In this document: piece after piece, positions 19,023 to 30,100 of the stretch
How the letters are laid out: each line of letters opens with the position of its first letter
Position numbering within the stretch: the first letter of the stretch is position 1
From: Sulfurovum sp.
GTDB lineage: Bacteria > Campylobacterota > Campylobacteria > Campylobacterales > Sulfurovaceae
DNA length: 64,000 bases
Direction of reading: 5' to 3'
Assembly: GCA_026990595.1 (NCBI GenBank)
Contig: JALXCZ010000035.1
Location: 1 to 64,000, forward strand
The notes under the pieces: model-generated
Told to the model about the DNA's origin: nothing
Seen by the model: the letters and a program-made list of their open reading frames with translations, nothing else
The model's database searches: none
Made by a program: the position numbers and the translations under genes

Positions 19023-20612
19023 ATGTCAAAAAAGACAATCGTCGTTTGTGACCATATTCATCAAACAGGATTAGATATTCTTGCAAATGATAATGAAATA
19101 GAACTTATAAATGCAGCAGATGAGCCAAAAGACAAACTTATCTCTGAGATCATTCCATTGGCAGATGTAGCGATCACCCGTTCTTCTACGGATGTAGATG
19201 AAGCATTTTTGGCTTCAGCACAAAAGATCACAGCGGTGGTTCGTGCAGGTGTCGGTGTAGATAATGTTGATATTCCCGGTGCCAGTAAACAGGGGATCGT
19301 AGTTATGAATGTTCCTACTGCCAATACTATTGCCGCAGTGGAGCTTACTATGGCACATATGCTCTCTTGTGTCAGACAGTTCCCGTATGCACATAACAAC
19401 CTGAAACTTGACCGTGTATGGAGAAGACAGGACTGGTACGGAACTGAGCTGAAAGAAAAAAAACTCGGGATCATCGGTTTTGGTAACATTGGTTCACGTG
19501 TAGGTAAACGTGCAAAAGCATTTGAAATGGATGTTATTGCCTATGACCCGTATATTGATTCAAGTAAGGCGACTGATCTTGATATGGGATATACAAAGAA
19601 TTTTGAAGATATTCTGGCGTGTGATATTATCACTATTCATACACCAAAAACAGAAGAGACCATTGGTATGATTGGAAAAGAAGAGATCGCCAAGATGAAA
19701 GATGGTGTGATCCTGATCAACTGTGCAAGAGGCGGTCTTTATGATGAAGATGCACTGCTTGAGGGATTAAAATCAGGCAAGATAGCTATGGCCGGGATTG
19801 ATGTATTTAATAAAGAACCTGCTACGGATCATCCGTTGCTTGATCTGAATAACGTAACCGTTACTCCACATCTTGGTGCCAATACCAAAGAGTCACAACG
19901 AAATATTGCGATTCAGGCAGCAGAGAATGCGATCTCTGCAGCTAAAGGTATTGCCTATCCAAATGCATTGAACTTACCGATTAAAGAAAATGAACTTCCT
20001 GACTTTGTCAGACCTTATCTTGAATTGGTGCAAAAAATGGGGCATCTCTCATCTCAGGTCACCAAAAGTGCAGTTAAATCTATTAAGGTCGCAGCCAAAG
20101 GCCCGATCGCTGATTATCTTGCATCTATGCAGACATTTGCTACGGTTGGTGTACTGACTGAGTCACTTGCTGACCAGGTGAATTATGTCAATGCTGAGTT
20201 TGTAGCAAAAGAGCGTGGCATTGAACTTGGCACAGAAGTAAAACCAAATACCAGTGGATTTACCAATAAGGTCTCAGTCAAGCTGACGACACAAGATGGT
20301 ACGATCACTATTGCCGGTACGGTGTTTGATGATACGGTACAGCGTATTATCGAGATCGATGATTACATTTTGGATGTTGAACCAAAAGGTACTATGATAT
20401 TCTTTAGAAATACAGACACTCCGGGTGTGATCGGTAATGTCGGACAGATCATGGCTGAGAACAGTTTGAATATTTCTGATTTCAGACTGGGACGTGACAG
20501 TAAGCAACAGGCACTTGCTGTTGTCAGGGTTGACGGACAGGTAACAAAAAAGGTATTGGATGCCCTTGCTTCATTAGAAGCATGTATCAGCGTCAGTCAT
20601 GCTACGCTCTAA
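19023..20612 (+). CDS. serA: D-3-phosphoglycerate dehydrogenase
   Basis: First step of serine synthesis: oxidation of 3-phosphoglycerate with NAD. At 529 aa this is the long form. It has a Rossmann NAD motif GIIGFGNIGSRVGKRA near residue 147, the catalytic segment ARGGLYDEDAL near residue 236, TPHLGANTKESQ near residue 281 with the catalytic His, an intervening ASB domain and a C-terminal ACT domain (residues 455-529, FFRNTDTPGVIGNVG) that usually senses serine. AAAAAGG precedes the ATG. Confidence 0.96.
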   Translation: MSKKTIVVCDHIHQTGLDILANDNEIELINAADEPKDKLISEIIPLADVAITRSSTDVDEAFLASAQKITAVVRAGVGVDNVDIPGASKQGIVVMNVPTANTIAAVELTMAHMLSCVRQFPYAHNNLKLDRVWRRQDWYGTELKEKKLGIIGFGNIGSRVGKRAKAFEMDVIAYDPYIDSSKATDLDMGYTKNFEDILACDIITIHTPKTEETIGMIGKEEIAKMKDGVILINCARGGLYDEDALLEGLKSGKIAMAGIDVFNKEPATDHPLLDLNNVTVTPHLGANTKESQRNIAIQAAENAISAAKGIAYPNALNLPIKENELPDFVRPYLELVQKMGHLSSQVTKSAVKSIKVAAKGPIADYLASMQTFATVGVLTESLADQVNYVNAEFVAKERGIELGTEVKPNTSGFTNKVSVKLTTQDGTITIAGTVFDDTVQRIIEIDDYILDVEPKGTMIFFRNTDTPGVIGNVGQIMAENSLNISDFRLGRDSKQQALAVVRVDGQVTKKVLDALASLEACISVSHATL

Positions 20613-20628
20613 GGAATAAATCTGCATT

Positions 20629-20683
20629 ATACAATCTCTATTGTATGATCTGCGATAAAATTTTTCATAGGTTTCCACCTATG
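20629..20683. other. Two short hairpins downstream of serA
   Basis: ATACAAT-CTCT-ATTGTAT (20629-20646) and CATAGGT-TTCC-ACCTATG (20666-20683) follow serA closely. Neither has a good T-run directly after it; they may end transcription or stabilise the 3' end. Confidence 0.4.
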
Positions 20684-20759
20684 GAGAGATATCATCTTAA
20701 ATATTCAAAAAAATTGATACAAATCACCATTTTTAATCATTAAATTAAATTCAATTGGC

Positions 20760-20815
20760 TATAATCGCGTTATTATTACAGTAGCGTAAGGCAGTGCCAT
20801 ATCTTGTGCTATAAT
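20760..20815 (+). promoter_or_regulatory. Tandem -10 boxes of the efflux operon
   Basis: Two TATAAT elements, at 20760-20765 (GGCTATAATCGCG) and 20810-20815 (GTGCTATAATAAAC), lie 50 bp apart upstream of the TolC-like gene. The downstream one is 24 nt before the ATG at 20840. Two start sites would allow separate control of the efflux operon. Confidence 0.5.
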
Positions 20816-20839
20816 AAACCTTTTATATCAGGAGTTTAT

Positions 20840-22282
20840 ATGATGTTTGTCAAAAGAGCCTTTTTATTATTGATCATTACGTTACCTCTTTTTGCGGGGG
20901 TAAAGCATTTAACATTGAATCATGCGATCAATATTTTGAAAAAAGACAATCTGGAGCTGAAGGTAGCACGCTTCAATGAACAGATGAAAGCGTATGAAGC
21001 AAAAGCTGCCAAAGGGCATAACTACGGCAAACTGGATGTAACGCTCATGGGTATGCGTTCCAATGATGCAGGAAATGTCTTTGGCTTTAAACTCCAGAGT
21101 CGTGAAGCGAATTTCGGAGATTTTGGAGCGCAGGAGTTTTTCGAGAACTTCAATGCCGGAAGAGATCCGTTCACTCCACCTCCAAGTCGACTGAACTACC
21201 CGAAAGCAAGAAACCATTTTCAAACCAAATTCTCTTACATGTTACCGCTTTATACGGGGGGTAAGTTGACAGAATACGGACATATTACAAATTCTTTGTA
21301 TCATATGAGCAAATTCGATACAAAAAAGTTACTGAATGAGAAGATATTTCAAACCAAAAAAGCTTTTTATGATATCTCTTTGGTGGAACATTATATTACA
21401 AATCTCTCTAAGATCATTCGTAATATCGGAAAGCTGGAATCCATTGTAAGGAATATGCAAAAAGAGGGCTATGCAAAAAACATAGACCTTCTTGAAGTAC
21501 AGGCACGTAAAGCTGAGGCACAAAGTATGTATAATCAGGCAAAGCTCAATAAAGATCTTGCCTATCAATTTCTCTCATTTTTGCTTAATACAGAAGTAAG
21601 TTCTATTAAAAGAATGAATGATACAGCACCAATGCCACGTGTCACAAAAAACAGCCTTGAATCAAACAATATTGATATTCAGAAGGCACTTTTGGGGCTG
21701 CAGATCACAAAAATGGCAGTCAATGTAGAAAAAGCCAACTTTCTTCCGACTGTAGGTGCATTTGCAGAATACAGCAGTGCAGACAATGTACTGTGGAATG
21801 AATTTTTGGACAAAGATGCCTATACAGTAGGGGTGCAGGTCAAATGGAATCTTTTCAATGGCGGTATTGATGCTGCAAATCTTGAAAAGGCAAAAGTGCA
21901 TTACCTCATGGTCAATGATCAGGTAGAATTGGCGAAAAAAGGTATTGCTTTAAAGGCAAAGAAACTTAAAACAGAGATATTAAGTGCCAATGCAGATATT
22001 CAAAGTTATAAAAAACAGCTAAGATTTGCCAAAAAAGTATATGAAAACTACAGAGCACGCTATAAAGAAGGGATGGTTTCCATTTCAGATGTATTGATAA
22101 AACAGTCCAAAGAACTTGAAGTACTTCTAAAATCGTTGACTGCAAAAAATACTAGAAATACAAAAATATTTGAACTTGAAGCATTGATCAACAAGCAAAA
22201 GAGTGCAAGTGTTTACAATGTTGAAAAAATAGTAAAACCAACAGAGACGAACAGTACGATAACCAAAGGAGAGAAAATATGA
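20840..22282 (+). CDS. TolC family outer-membrane efflux protein
   Basis: About 480 aa with a signal peptide (VKRAFLLLIITLPLFAGVKH) and the long helical, tandemly repeated structure of TolC channels; GVQVKWNLFNGG near residue 345 is the typical beta-strand segment. I place the start at 20840 (ATGATG, after CAGGAG), not at an earlier ATG at 20804 that lies inside the promoter region. It is the first gene of a four-gene operon with an adaptor and a split RND pump, and its stop overlaps the adaptor ATG. Confidence 0.88.
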   Translation: MMFVKRAFLLLIITLPLFAGVKHLTLNHAINILKKDNLELKVARFNEQMKAYEAKAAKGHNYGKLDVTLMGMRSNDAGNVFGFKLQSREANFGDFGAQEFFENFNAGRDPFTPPPSRLNYPKARNHFQTKFSYMLPLYTGGKLTEYGHITNSLYHMSKFDTKKLLNEKIFQTKKAFYDISLVEHYITNLSKIIRNIGKLESIVRNMQKEGYAKNIDLLEVQARKAEAQSMYNQAKLNKDLAYQFLSFLLNTEVSSIKRMNDTAPMPRVTKNSLESNNIDIQKALLGLQITKMAVNVEKANFLPTVGAFAEYSSADNVLWNEFLDKDAYTVGVQVKWNLFNGGIDAANLEKAKVHYLMVNDQVELAKKGIALKAKKLKTEILSANADIQSYKKQLRFAKKVYENYRARYKEGMVSISDVLIKQSKELEVLLKSLTAKNTRNTKIFELEALINKQKSASVYNVEKIVKPTETNSTITKGEKI

Positions 22283-23076
22283 AAAAGATCATTGTATTAT
22301 TTGCCATGCTACTGCTGACAGTGGCAGGTGCGATAGAGATAGACTTGAGCGGATCGGTAGTTTCAGATAATCAGAAAATGATGACCAGCCGTTATATGGG
22401 ATTTGTGAAAAATATGGCTGTGAGTGAGGGGGATATCGTTAAAAAAGGACAGCTGCTTTATGAGATAGACTCCAAAGAGATAGAATCTGCAGAGAGACAG
22501 GTAGACCTTGCTATATCTCAGGCAAGACTGGCACTTCAGATGAACAGGAACCAGTACAACAATGTGTTGACAAACCTTGCACGTCACCAAAGACTCTATA
22601 AAAAGAAGATGGTTTCCAAATATGAATTGGAAACACTGCAGCTTGCAGCCAAAAACCTGAAAGACATGGTAACAATTGCACAAGAGCAGGTAAAACAGGC
22701 ACTGGCAAAAAAGCAGGAAGTACTTAATCAGTATAACTATTTAAAGATAAAAGCACCCAATGACGGTGTGATCGTTGCAAAAAAACTCAATGAAGGGGAA
22801 ATGGCGATTCCCGGTATGCCTGCTGTGATCCTTACAGATCTTAGCAAATTAAAAATCGTTGCTGAAATTTCAGAGACACAGCTTAAATATATTAATTTAG
22901 GTAAAAAGGTAAAAGTTGAGATTCCTTCACTTGGATTCGCTACTACCGGAAAAATAAGCTCTATTATCCCAAGTTCCAATCCTATGACGCATAAATTTAA
23001 GATAAAGATCACATTCGATCATAAAGGTAAATCTGTTTATCCTGGAATGTATGCCAAAATCTTTATTAGGTCATAA
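22279..23076 (+). CDS. Periplasmic adaptor of RND efflux pump (membrane fusion protein)
   Basis: A 265-aa adaptor with a signal peptide. It has the split lipoyl half-motifs SRYMGFVKNMAVSEGDIVKKGQLLYEID (seen near residues 38-65) and IKAPNDGVIVAKKLNEGEM near residue 157, flanking a short alpha-hairpin, then a beta-barrel part. At this length it is shorter than AcrA-type adaptors. It links the pump to the outer-membrane channel. It overlaps both neighbours by 1-4 nt. A paralogue without a pump lies at 32063-32863. Confidence 0.88.
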   Translation: MKKIIVLFAMLLLTVAGAIEIDLSGSVVSDNQKMMTSRYMGFVKNMAVSEGDIVKKGQLLYEIDSKEIESAERQVDLAISQARLALQMNRNQYNNVLTNLARHQRLYKKKMVSKYELETLQLAAKNLKDMVTIAQEQVKQALAKKQEVLNQYNYLKIKAPNDGVIVAKKLNEGEMAIPGMPAVILTDLSKLKIVAEISETQLKYINLGKKVKVEIPSLGFATTGKISSIIPSSNPMTHKFKIKITFDHKGKSVYPGMYAKIFIRS

Positions 23077-24686
23077 TGATGGAAACTAAAAATGAATACC
23101 ACGTAACGGATTATGCGGGTAAATTAGCCAAAGGATTTTTACGGAATCCTTTAACCCCTGTACTAGGCGTATTTCTTCTGATCATGGGATATCTTGCATT
23201 GAATATTATGCCAAGAGAAGAAGATCCTCAGATCGCTATTTCGGGTGGAGCAGTGATCGTTGCTATGCCCGGAGCCAGTCCACGTGAAATAGAAAATATC
23301 ATTGTTAACCCGTTGGAGCGTAAATTGAGAGAGGTAAAGGGTATAGAACATATTTACGGTATGGCTATGGATAATGTAGGGATCGTTAATGTTATGTATT
23401 ATATTGGGGAAAATAGAGAAGATTCCAACCTTAAACTTTACGATAAAGTAATGCAGAATATGGATAAGATGCCAAAAGGTGTGATGCAGCCACTGATCAA
23501 ACCGTTTGATATTGATATTGATATCCCTATTATTACTATAGCTTTCTATCCCAAAAAAGGAAGTAAAGTTGATGATATTAAACTTTTTGATATTGTACGT
23601 AAAATGCAGCAGAAATTGAATGCTGTAGACAATGTGGCAAAAACTACACTAAAAGGTGCAAGAAAAGCACAATACAATATTGAAGTGGATATGGGAAAAC
23701 TTTCAGCCTATCATCTCTCTATGGGACAGATCATGAAGGCAGTACAGTCGGTAGCGGTTGATGTACCGGATGTAAAAGGCAGAACAAAAGAGAACAAACT
23801 GGTCATATTCGGTGTAAAAAACGCCATAGAGAGTGTTGAAGATGTCGGTTCGGTGATTGTTGCCCAATACATGGGTTCACCGATCTATTTGAGAGATGTA
23901 GCCTCTGTGACAGAAGGTGTAGATATACAAAATTTCCAAACTGCTGAAATTCGTTTTAAAAAAGATGAAAACAGGTCGACGTTAGGCGATGAGAAAAGTC
24001 AGATTACACTTACTGTGGCCAAACTTGCAGGGACCAATGCAGTATTTGTTGCAGACGACGTAGTAAAAGTCCTCAAAGCACATGAAAAAGAATTTGCAAA
24101 AGAAGGTGTAGGCTATTTAATCACAAGGAACTATGGAGTAAGAGCAGATGAAGCGGTCAATGAACTCATGCATCACCTTATGATCACTATTGTAATTATT
24201 GCACTGATGCTTGTTTTTGCTTTAGGATGGAAAGAGTCTCTCATTGTTACTTTTACGGTACCGGCCATTTTGGCAATCACTCTTTTCATTGCGTATCTTT
24301 CCGGTCAAACGATCAACAGGATCACCCTTTTTGCTTTCCTTCTTTCACTGGGATTGCTGGTGGATGCTGCGATCATTGTGATAGAGAATATTCATAGGCA
24401 TTTGCATAGTCATGATGCAGAAAATAAGGAGATGGGTGAACTATTGGTTGAAGCAACCGATGAGATCGGTGCACCGACAAATGTGGCTACACTTGCGATC
24501 ATCTTAACAATGGTACCTATGGCATTTGTAGGGGGGATGATGGGATCATTTATGAAACCGATCCCTTACAATGTTCCTGTTGCCCTTGTTGCATCACTCT
24601 TTATTGCTTATATCTTTACCCCATATTTGAGTTTGAAACTCTTGAAAAAACCCAAACACAGACATCATCAGAAAGGAGGTAAGTAA
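23076..24686 (+). CDS. RND efflux transporter, N-terminal half
   Basis: This 536-aa protein corresponds to the first half of an RND permease. It has one N-terminal helix (VFLLIMGYLALNIMP), a periplasmic porter region with FPGAS-like MPGASPREIENIIVNPLE, then five helices; VDAAIIVIEN is the TM4 proton-relay segment, with Asp then Ala as in metal-type RND pumps instead of Asp-Asp. It ends after TM6 with a His/Lys-rich tail. The stop overlaps the ATG of the second half (TAATG), with AAAGGAGG just upstream, so the split looks deliberate and not a frameshift. Confidence 0.85.
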   Translation: MMETKNEYHVTDYAGKLAKGFLRNPLTPVLGVFLLIMGYLALNIMPREEDPQIAISGGAVIVAMPGASPREIENIIVNPLERKLREVKGIEHIYGMAMDNVGIVNVMYYIGENREDSNLKLYDKVMQNMDKMPKGVMQPLIKPFDIDIDIPIITIAFYPKKGSKVDDIKLFDIVRKMQQKLNAVDNVAKTTLKGARKAQYNIEVDMGKLSAYHLSMGQIMKAVQSVAVDVPDVKGRTKENKLVIFGVKNAIESVEDVGSVIVAQYMGSPIYLRDVASVTEGVDIQNFQTAEIRFKKDENRSTLGDEKSQITLTVAKLAGTNAVFVADDVVKVLKAHEKEFAKEGVGYLITRNYGVRADEAVNELMHHLMITIVIIALMLVFALGWKESLIVTFTVPAILAITLFIAYLSGQTINRITLFAFLLSLGLLVDAAIIVIENIHRHLHSHDAENKEMGELLVEATDEIGAPTNVATLAIILTMVPMAFVGGMMGSFMKPIPYNVPVALVASLFIAYIFTPYLSLKLLKKPKHRHHQKGGK

Positions 24687-26407
24687 TGAAAGGATTACAA
24701 AAATTCATCTATACGATCCTCAGCAGTAAAACAAAGAAAACTTTGGTCATTGTCTTGACGGCTGTTGCATTTTTTGCTTCGCTGATGATGTTTCCTACCA
24801 AGTTGGTACTTGCAAAAATGCTTCCAGGGAAAAGTGATAATACCTTTTCTGTCTATATTGATACTCCGACAGGCAGTTCTATTGAGCAGACCAAGAAAGT
24901 CAGTCAATGTGTTATTAATATACTTAAGGATGAAAAAGAGATCATGAACCTCGAACTCTTTTTGGGACAGGGCATTCCGCTTGATTACGCCGGTCTTGTC
25001 AAAGGTGCGAGTATGAAGCGTACCGAAAATGTATCAGAGATCGCAGTAAATCTGACAGATAAGCATGAAAGAGAAGAGCCTTCATTCCTTATGACACAGA
25101 GATTACGACCGATTGTCAAAGAAAAATGTCTTCCTGTGGTTAAAGGTACCAATATTAAATTCGTGGAACAACCTGCAGGTCCTCCTACTTTGGCATCGAT
25201 TGTGCTTGAAGTGCATGGAGACAATCTTAAAAAAGTGCGTGAAATATCTACAAAGGTAGCAAATATTTTTGAAAAAACAAAGGGTTTGGTGGATGTAGAT
25301 GTAATGGCAGATGATATCTTTGATAAGTATGAACTTATTCCTGATAAAGAGAAGATCGCACGAAGCGGTTTGAGTGTCAAACAGGTGAATAATATTCTTT
25401 ATTTATCATTTGAAGGTATGGTGATCGCACATAAAAATTCAAAGAATGCACCGGATCAAATACCGATGTTTTTAGTATTGGACAAAGAGACAAAGCGTTT
25501 GAACTCATCTAAGGAAGATGCATTAAGAAGTAAACTCTCTTCCTTGAACCTGATGAACCAACGGGGGATGATGGTACCGTTAAGTGAAGTGGTAACGATC
25601 CGTAAAGTCAAATCTAATCCTATGATCATGCATAAAGATCTTTCCCGTATGGTTAATGTTATAGCAGAGACAGATATGGTCTCCCAAGTCTATCCATTGC
25701 TTGCGGCAAGAGATGTAATGATCAAAGAATTTTCCAAAGAGTATAAGATAGAAAAAGCAGGATTTACTACCTATATGTTTGATCTTTACCTGACAGACAA
25801 AAAGACAGGAGAGAAGTTTCTGCTTCGCTGGGATGGAGAGATGAAAGTAACACTTGATACCTTTAGAGATCTGGGTGGTGCGTTTATTGCCGCCTTGGTA
25901 TTGATATTTCTTCTACTGGTGATCTACTACAAGAGTTTTGCGATCAGCGGTATTATTCTGCTTGGTTCTTTCCTCTCGTTGATCGGAGTGATAGTCGGGC
26001 ACTGGGTAGCCAACCTCTTTACGAGCGAAACTTTCTTTCTGACGGCAACATCACTTATCGGCTTTATTGCCCTGATGGGGATCAGTTCGAGAAACTCACT
26101 GCTTCTAATAGACTTTGCCAAGTCACTGATGGAATGTCACGGGATGGAGAAAAAAGAGGCGATTGCTACAGCGGTGGCGACGAGAGCCAAACCGATCGCA
26201 CTGACAGCAGTTGCGATCATTTTAGGTTCAGCATTGCTTGCAAGTGACCCTGTCTTTGGTGGTTTGGGTGTTGCACTTATCTCCGGTACAGTTGCAGCGG
26301 TGTTTGTATCATTGATTTTTGTACCTGTACTTATGCATAATACCAAAGCAATGGATTTTGATATGGCTGATCATTGTGAAATGAATAATATCGCTATTAC
26401 AAAATAA
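24686..26407 (+). CDS. RND efflux transporter, C-terminal half
   Basis: The 573-aa second half: one N-terminal helix (TLVIVLTAVAFFASLMMF), a porter/docking region with VEQPAGPPTLASIVLEVHG, and five C-terminal helices, including LIGFIALMGISSRNSLLLIDF where other pumps have the TM10 Lys. Together with the preceding protein it makes the twelve-helix pump. The order TolC, adaptor, half-pump, half-pump is one translationally coupled operon. Substrate unknown; the TM4 pattern hints at metal or small-molecule export. Confidence 0.85.
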   Translation: MKGLQKFIYTILSSKTKKTLVIVLTAVAFFASLMMFPTKLVLAKMLPGKSDNTFSVYIDTPTGSSIEQTKKVSQCVINILKDEKEIMNLELFLGQGIPLDYAGLVKGASMKRTENVSEIAVNLTDKHEREEPSFLMTQRLRPIVKEKCLPVVKGTNIKFVEQPAGPPTLASIVLEVHGDNLKKVREISTKVANIFEKTKGLVDVDVMADDIFDKYELIPDKEKIARSGLSVKQVNNILYLSFEGMVIAHKNSKNAPDQIPMFLVLDKETKRLNSSKEDALRSKLSSLNLMNQRGMMVPLSEVVTIRKVKSNPMIMHKDLSRMVNVIAETDMVSQVYPLLAARDVMIKEFSKEYKIEKAGFTTYMFDLYLTDKKTGEKFLLRWDGEMKVTLDTFRDLGGAFIAALVLIFLLLVIYYKSFAISGIILLGSFLSLIGVIVGHWVANLFTSETFFLTATSLIGFIALMGISSRNSLLLIDFAKSLMECHGMEKKEAIATAVATRAKPIALTAVAIILGSALLASDPVFGGLGVALISGTVAAVFVSLIFVPVLMHNTKAMDFDMADHCEMNNIAITK

Positions 26408-26474
26408 AATATATGCCAGGACATTATTTGTGTGTCCTGGATACGTTTCTATAACCTTTTAATCAACCATTTGC

Positions 26475-26480
26475 TATAAT
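26475..26480 (+). promoter_or_regulatory. -10 box of efp
   Basis: TTTGCTATAATCATTC lies 27 nt before the efp ATG at 26508. TTAAGGAA is the ribosome-binding site. Confidence 0.6.
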
Positions 26481-26507
26481 CATTCAATTTATTTTTAAGG
26501 AACAATC

Positions 26508-27074
26508 ATGGCTACAATAGGAATGGGTGATATCAAAAAAGGTGTAAGACTCGAGATTACAGGCAATCCTTATAAGGTTACAGAGTTTCAACATGTGAAA
26601 CCAGGAAAAGGTGCAGCATTTGTACGTATGAAGATTAAGAACCTTGAAACAGCAAAAACTATAGAAAAAACAGTGCACGCTGGAGATAAATTTGAAGTAC
26701 CTGAACTTGAAGAAAAAACCATGCAGTTCCTCTATGATGATGGTGAATTTTTGCAATTTATGGATACCACAACTTTTGATCAAATAGGACTTACTCATGA
26801 GCAGGTAGGTAAAGAGACATTTGACTACATGGTTGATGGTATGGAGACGGAGATTCTTTTTCATAACGGCAAAGCTATCACAGTTGAGATTCCTGTAACA
26901 TATGTATATGAAGTAGTAGAGACACCACCTAACTTTAAAGGTGATTCCCAGGGGGGCAAAAAGCCAGCAACTCTTAACAGTGGTGCTGTGGTGCAAGTAC
27001 CATTTCATGTACTAGAGGGTGATAAAATTAAAGTAAATACTGTCGAGGGTGAATATTTGGAGAAAGCAAAATAG
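26508..27074 (+). CDS. efp: Elongation factor P
   Basis: A 188-aa EF-P with three beta-barrel domains: KOW-like N-terminus, OB middle ([16 protein letters not shown]) and C-terminal OB domain ending GEYLEKAK. It relieves ribosomes stalled at proline stretches. The tip of domain I reads KPGKGAAF near residue 33, so the residue to be modified is Lys, as in the EpmA (beta-lysylation) branch. Transcribed alone from its own promoter. Confidence 0.96.
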   Translation: MATIGMGDIKKGVRLEITGNPYKVTEFQHVKPGKGAAFVRMKIKNLETAKTIEKTVHAGDKFEVPELEEKTMQFLYDDGEFLQFMDTTTFDQIGLTHEQVGKETFDYMVDGMETEILFHNGKAITVEIPVTYVYEVVETPPNFKGDSQGGKKPATLNSGAVVQVPFHVLEGDKIKVNTVEGEYLEKAK

Positions 27075-27161
27075 TTCTTTATCGTATTACAGCGTTGAAG
27101 AAGATTACTTGACTACTTACGTTAAGTAAGCTCTCTTATAGGTATCTTCAAATCCACAACG

Positions 27162-27193
27162 AAATAAAAGGCTATTTCTGTAGCCTTTTATTT
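27162..27193. terminator. Bidirectional terminator between efp and the DUF302-repeat gene
   Basis: A perfect 13-bp stem, AAATAAAAGGCTA (27162-27174) with TAGCCTTTTATTT (27181-27193), and a 6-nt loop. T-runs on both strands make it fit both convergent genes. Confidence 0.85.
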
Positions 27194-27195
27194 TC

Positions 27196-30100
27196 TTATT
27201 TAAACACTCTTTCACAATCTTTAATAACAGCTCCCGGTACAGTTGCAATGGTCATGAACTCTGACATTTGAAGCAGCGGGTACATGACTGAGATATAATA
27301 TTTCGGATCTAGTATTTTTGCTTCTCCATTTTCTATAAGCACAGGGTAGGGAAGTAAGGCAGCATTGTTCGTACCGATACGCCCTGTGAATTTACTGGTT
27401 CTTTTACCCAGTTTTACACCTATTAATGTTGCCCCATTTTCAAGTTTTTGGCTAAAGACCACCTTTTTATTGTTCTTTATTTTTGAGAGAAGATCATTTC
27501 CCCGTGCCACGACAGTCATCTCTTCATAATGAGGCATACCGCTCATGAACTGATATTTTGGAAGCAGTTGGAACTTGAGCATATCTTTTGAGTTGAGCAT
27601 CCCTGTAAATACAGCAGTCAGTTTTGCCAAAGTGGCTTTTGCTTTTTTCTCATCAAAGTCTTGCTGCATGAATGCTTTTGCCATATAGAGCGGATTGGTA
27701 ATACTGATATGGTTGTCTTTTTTATTGACAAGAAGACGTAAAGATGCCATGAATCCCCGGTTCGGTTTGCTTGCCATTTTTATGAGTGCTTTGTCAGTAA
27801 AGACAATGGAGACAAGCTTGCCTTTTTTGTCAACCGGTGTAGTTGCAACGATCTCAAATCCTGCTTCTTTGAGTTTTGCTTTGGCAGCTTTTACATCCAT
27901 AAATCTTCCTCTTAAATAGGCGGATATCTTTCCTTTGTTAACTCCTCCGATATTGGTATCGGTATTTTTAGGTTTAGCTTCCTGTGTACGTTTTTCAGGC
28001 GGCACATAATTTGGTGGAACACGTTTTGAGAACTTGATCGATCTGGTGTCACCATTGACTTCACCGTTAGTGATGGTTCTCACCTGAATCACAGAAGGTA
28101 CTTTTGGTGGTGTTGGAATAGTGATCTCTACAGTATCTCCGCCAGTTTCTATTTTGATACTTGCATTTTTTTCTTTGGATGCTTTTTGCCTTTTAGGTGA
28201 TGTTGCAGTATGCTGTTGTGTAGCACTTTTCTGTTTTTGTTTAGATGCAGTTTTAACCGGTGTAAGAGCAACTTTTACAGGATTTGGTGTCTTTTGGCTT
28301 TCCTTCTTAGGCAGAGCTTTTGGTGTCTCTTTGAGCGGATTAACATTGGTAATGGCTTTCATGCCTAATGAAGTTAATATCTCAGGTATCTCGTTATCAA
28401 GTTTGTTGACCAGAGCTACGCGTTTTTTATCGGTAATATCCAGTGTATCTGACCAGTTATGTAGTCTTAACATGCCTACAACCAATTTATTGGAACCTTT
28501 TTTAATGTACATATACATAGTACACGGAGCAAAGAGCCCTGCATTTGGCTGCGCACCTTTATTGTCGAACATATTATATGAGAATTCCAAATGACATAGA
28601 GAGTAGGTCCAGAAAGCATCATATCCTTCTAAAATATCTTCTGCATTATCTGTGGCATCCATAAAGTTATGGTATCCGGCAATGAGGTACTGTTTCCCAA
28701 TAAAAGCCAGTTCAAACTTGTTTTGGAATTCATCGATGAAATCTTCCAGATCATCGGGTATTTCAAATTTGTATTCAAAGTTCATCATACGTGTTTGGGG
28801 TAAATTTTTGTATGGCAAATATGATTTAGTATATTCTATACCGTTCTCTTTGAATTTCTCTTCCAGTTTTGCATTGAGGGGAGCAAATGATGCAGTAAAG
28901 GTATCTCTTACTTTTTGATCTTTTATCCCTATCATATCAAGGAAAGCAGCAGGTACCAGATGACCAACATGCGTTACTTTTTCATCAAGCTTTTTTTGTA
29001 TGAGCATATTGAATGGTGCAGTAGAAGCAATACGCGGATCGATATTTAACAGAGGTAATATCATTTTGTCATTGGCAACGGAAAGGAAACTAAGTAGATC
29101 AAGTACGGTGGAACCGTATTTCTTTTTATACTGATCATTCACACGAAGATGAGGATCAGTGACTTTAAAATTAATCTTCTTTAGCTCTTCTTCTATGATC
29201 TTGTTATATTTTTTTTCAACATTCTCTCCTTTTAATGTATACATAAGTGCCAATGTACCTTTTGGTGCAGTATTAGTCACTTTTGCATGTATGTTTGGCA
29301 TGTTTGTTGTTGCTGCAACTTTTGTTTGTGTTGGGCTCTCATGTGTCTCTTTTTGTGCCAAAGTATTGACATTTGCAATAGCCTTCATACCCAGAGAAGT
29401 GAGTATTTCAGGAATCTCTTTGTCTAGCTTTTCTACAAGTGCTACTCTTTTTGCATCCGTAATACCCAGAGTATCTGTCCAATTGTGCAGTCTGTACATA
29501 CCTACAACCAATTTATTTGAACCTTTTTTAATATACATATACATGGTACACGGAGCAAAAAGTCCTGCTTCCGGATGTGCATCTTTATTGTCAAACATAT
29601 TGTATGAGAATTCCAAATGACATAGAGAATAGGTCCAGAAAGCATCATACCCTTCCAGTATATCTTCAGCATCATCTGTGGCATCTATGAAATTATGGTA
29701 TCCGGCAATGAGGTATTTCTTATCAATAAAAGCCAGTTCAAATTTATTTTGGAATTCATCGATGAAATCTTCCATATCATCAGGTATTTCGAATTCATAT
29801 TCGAAATTCATCATTGTTTTTTCCGGCAGTTTTTTAACAGCTATGTAACTCTTCTCTCCACCAAGGTCTTTTTCTATCAGTGCATCAAGTGATTTAAATG
29901 TTGCAGTAAATTTCTCTCGAACTTCCTGGTCTTTAATACCGAGAATATCAAGCATTACTTTAGGCATAAGATGACCTACGTGGGTTTTATTTTCATCAAG
30001 TTTTTTTGTAATAAGCATATTGAACGGTCCAAATCCGGCAATACGTGGGTCTATGTTCAGTAAAGGGAGTATTGCTTCATCATTGACAACGGGCATAAAA

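Noticed and set aside
24680-24690. A frameshift or nonsense mutation splitting the RND gene
   Set aside because: The second half has its own strong ribosome-binding site and ATG, and the split lies cleanly between the two structural halves.
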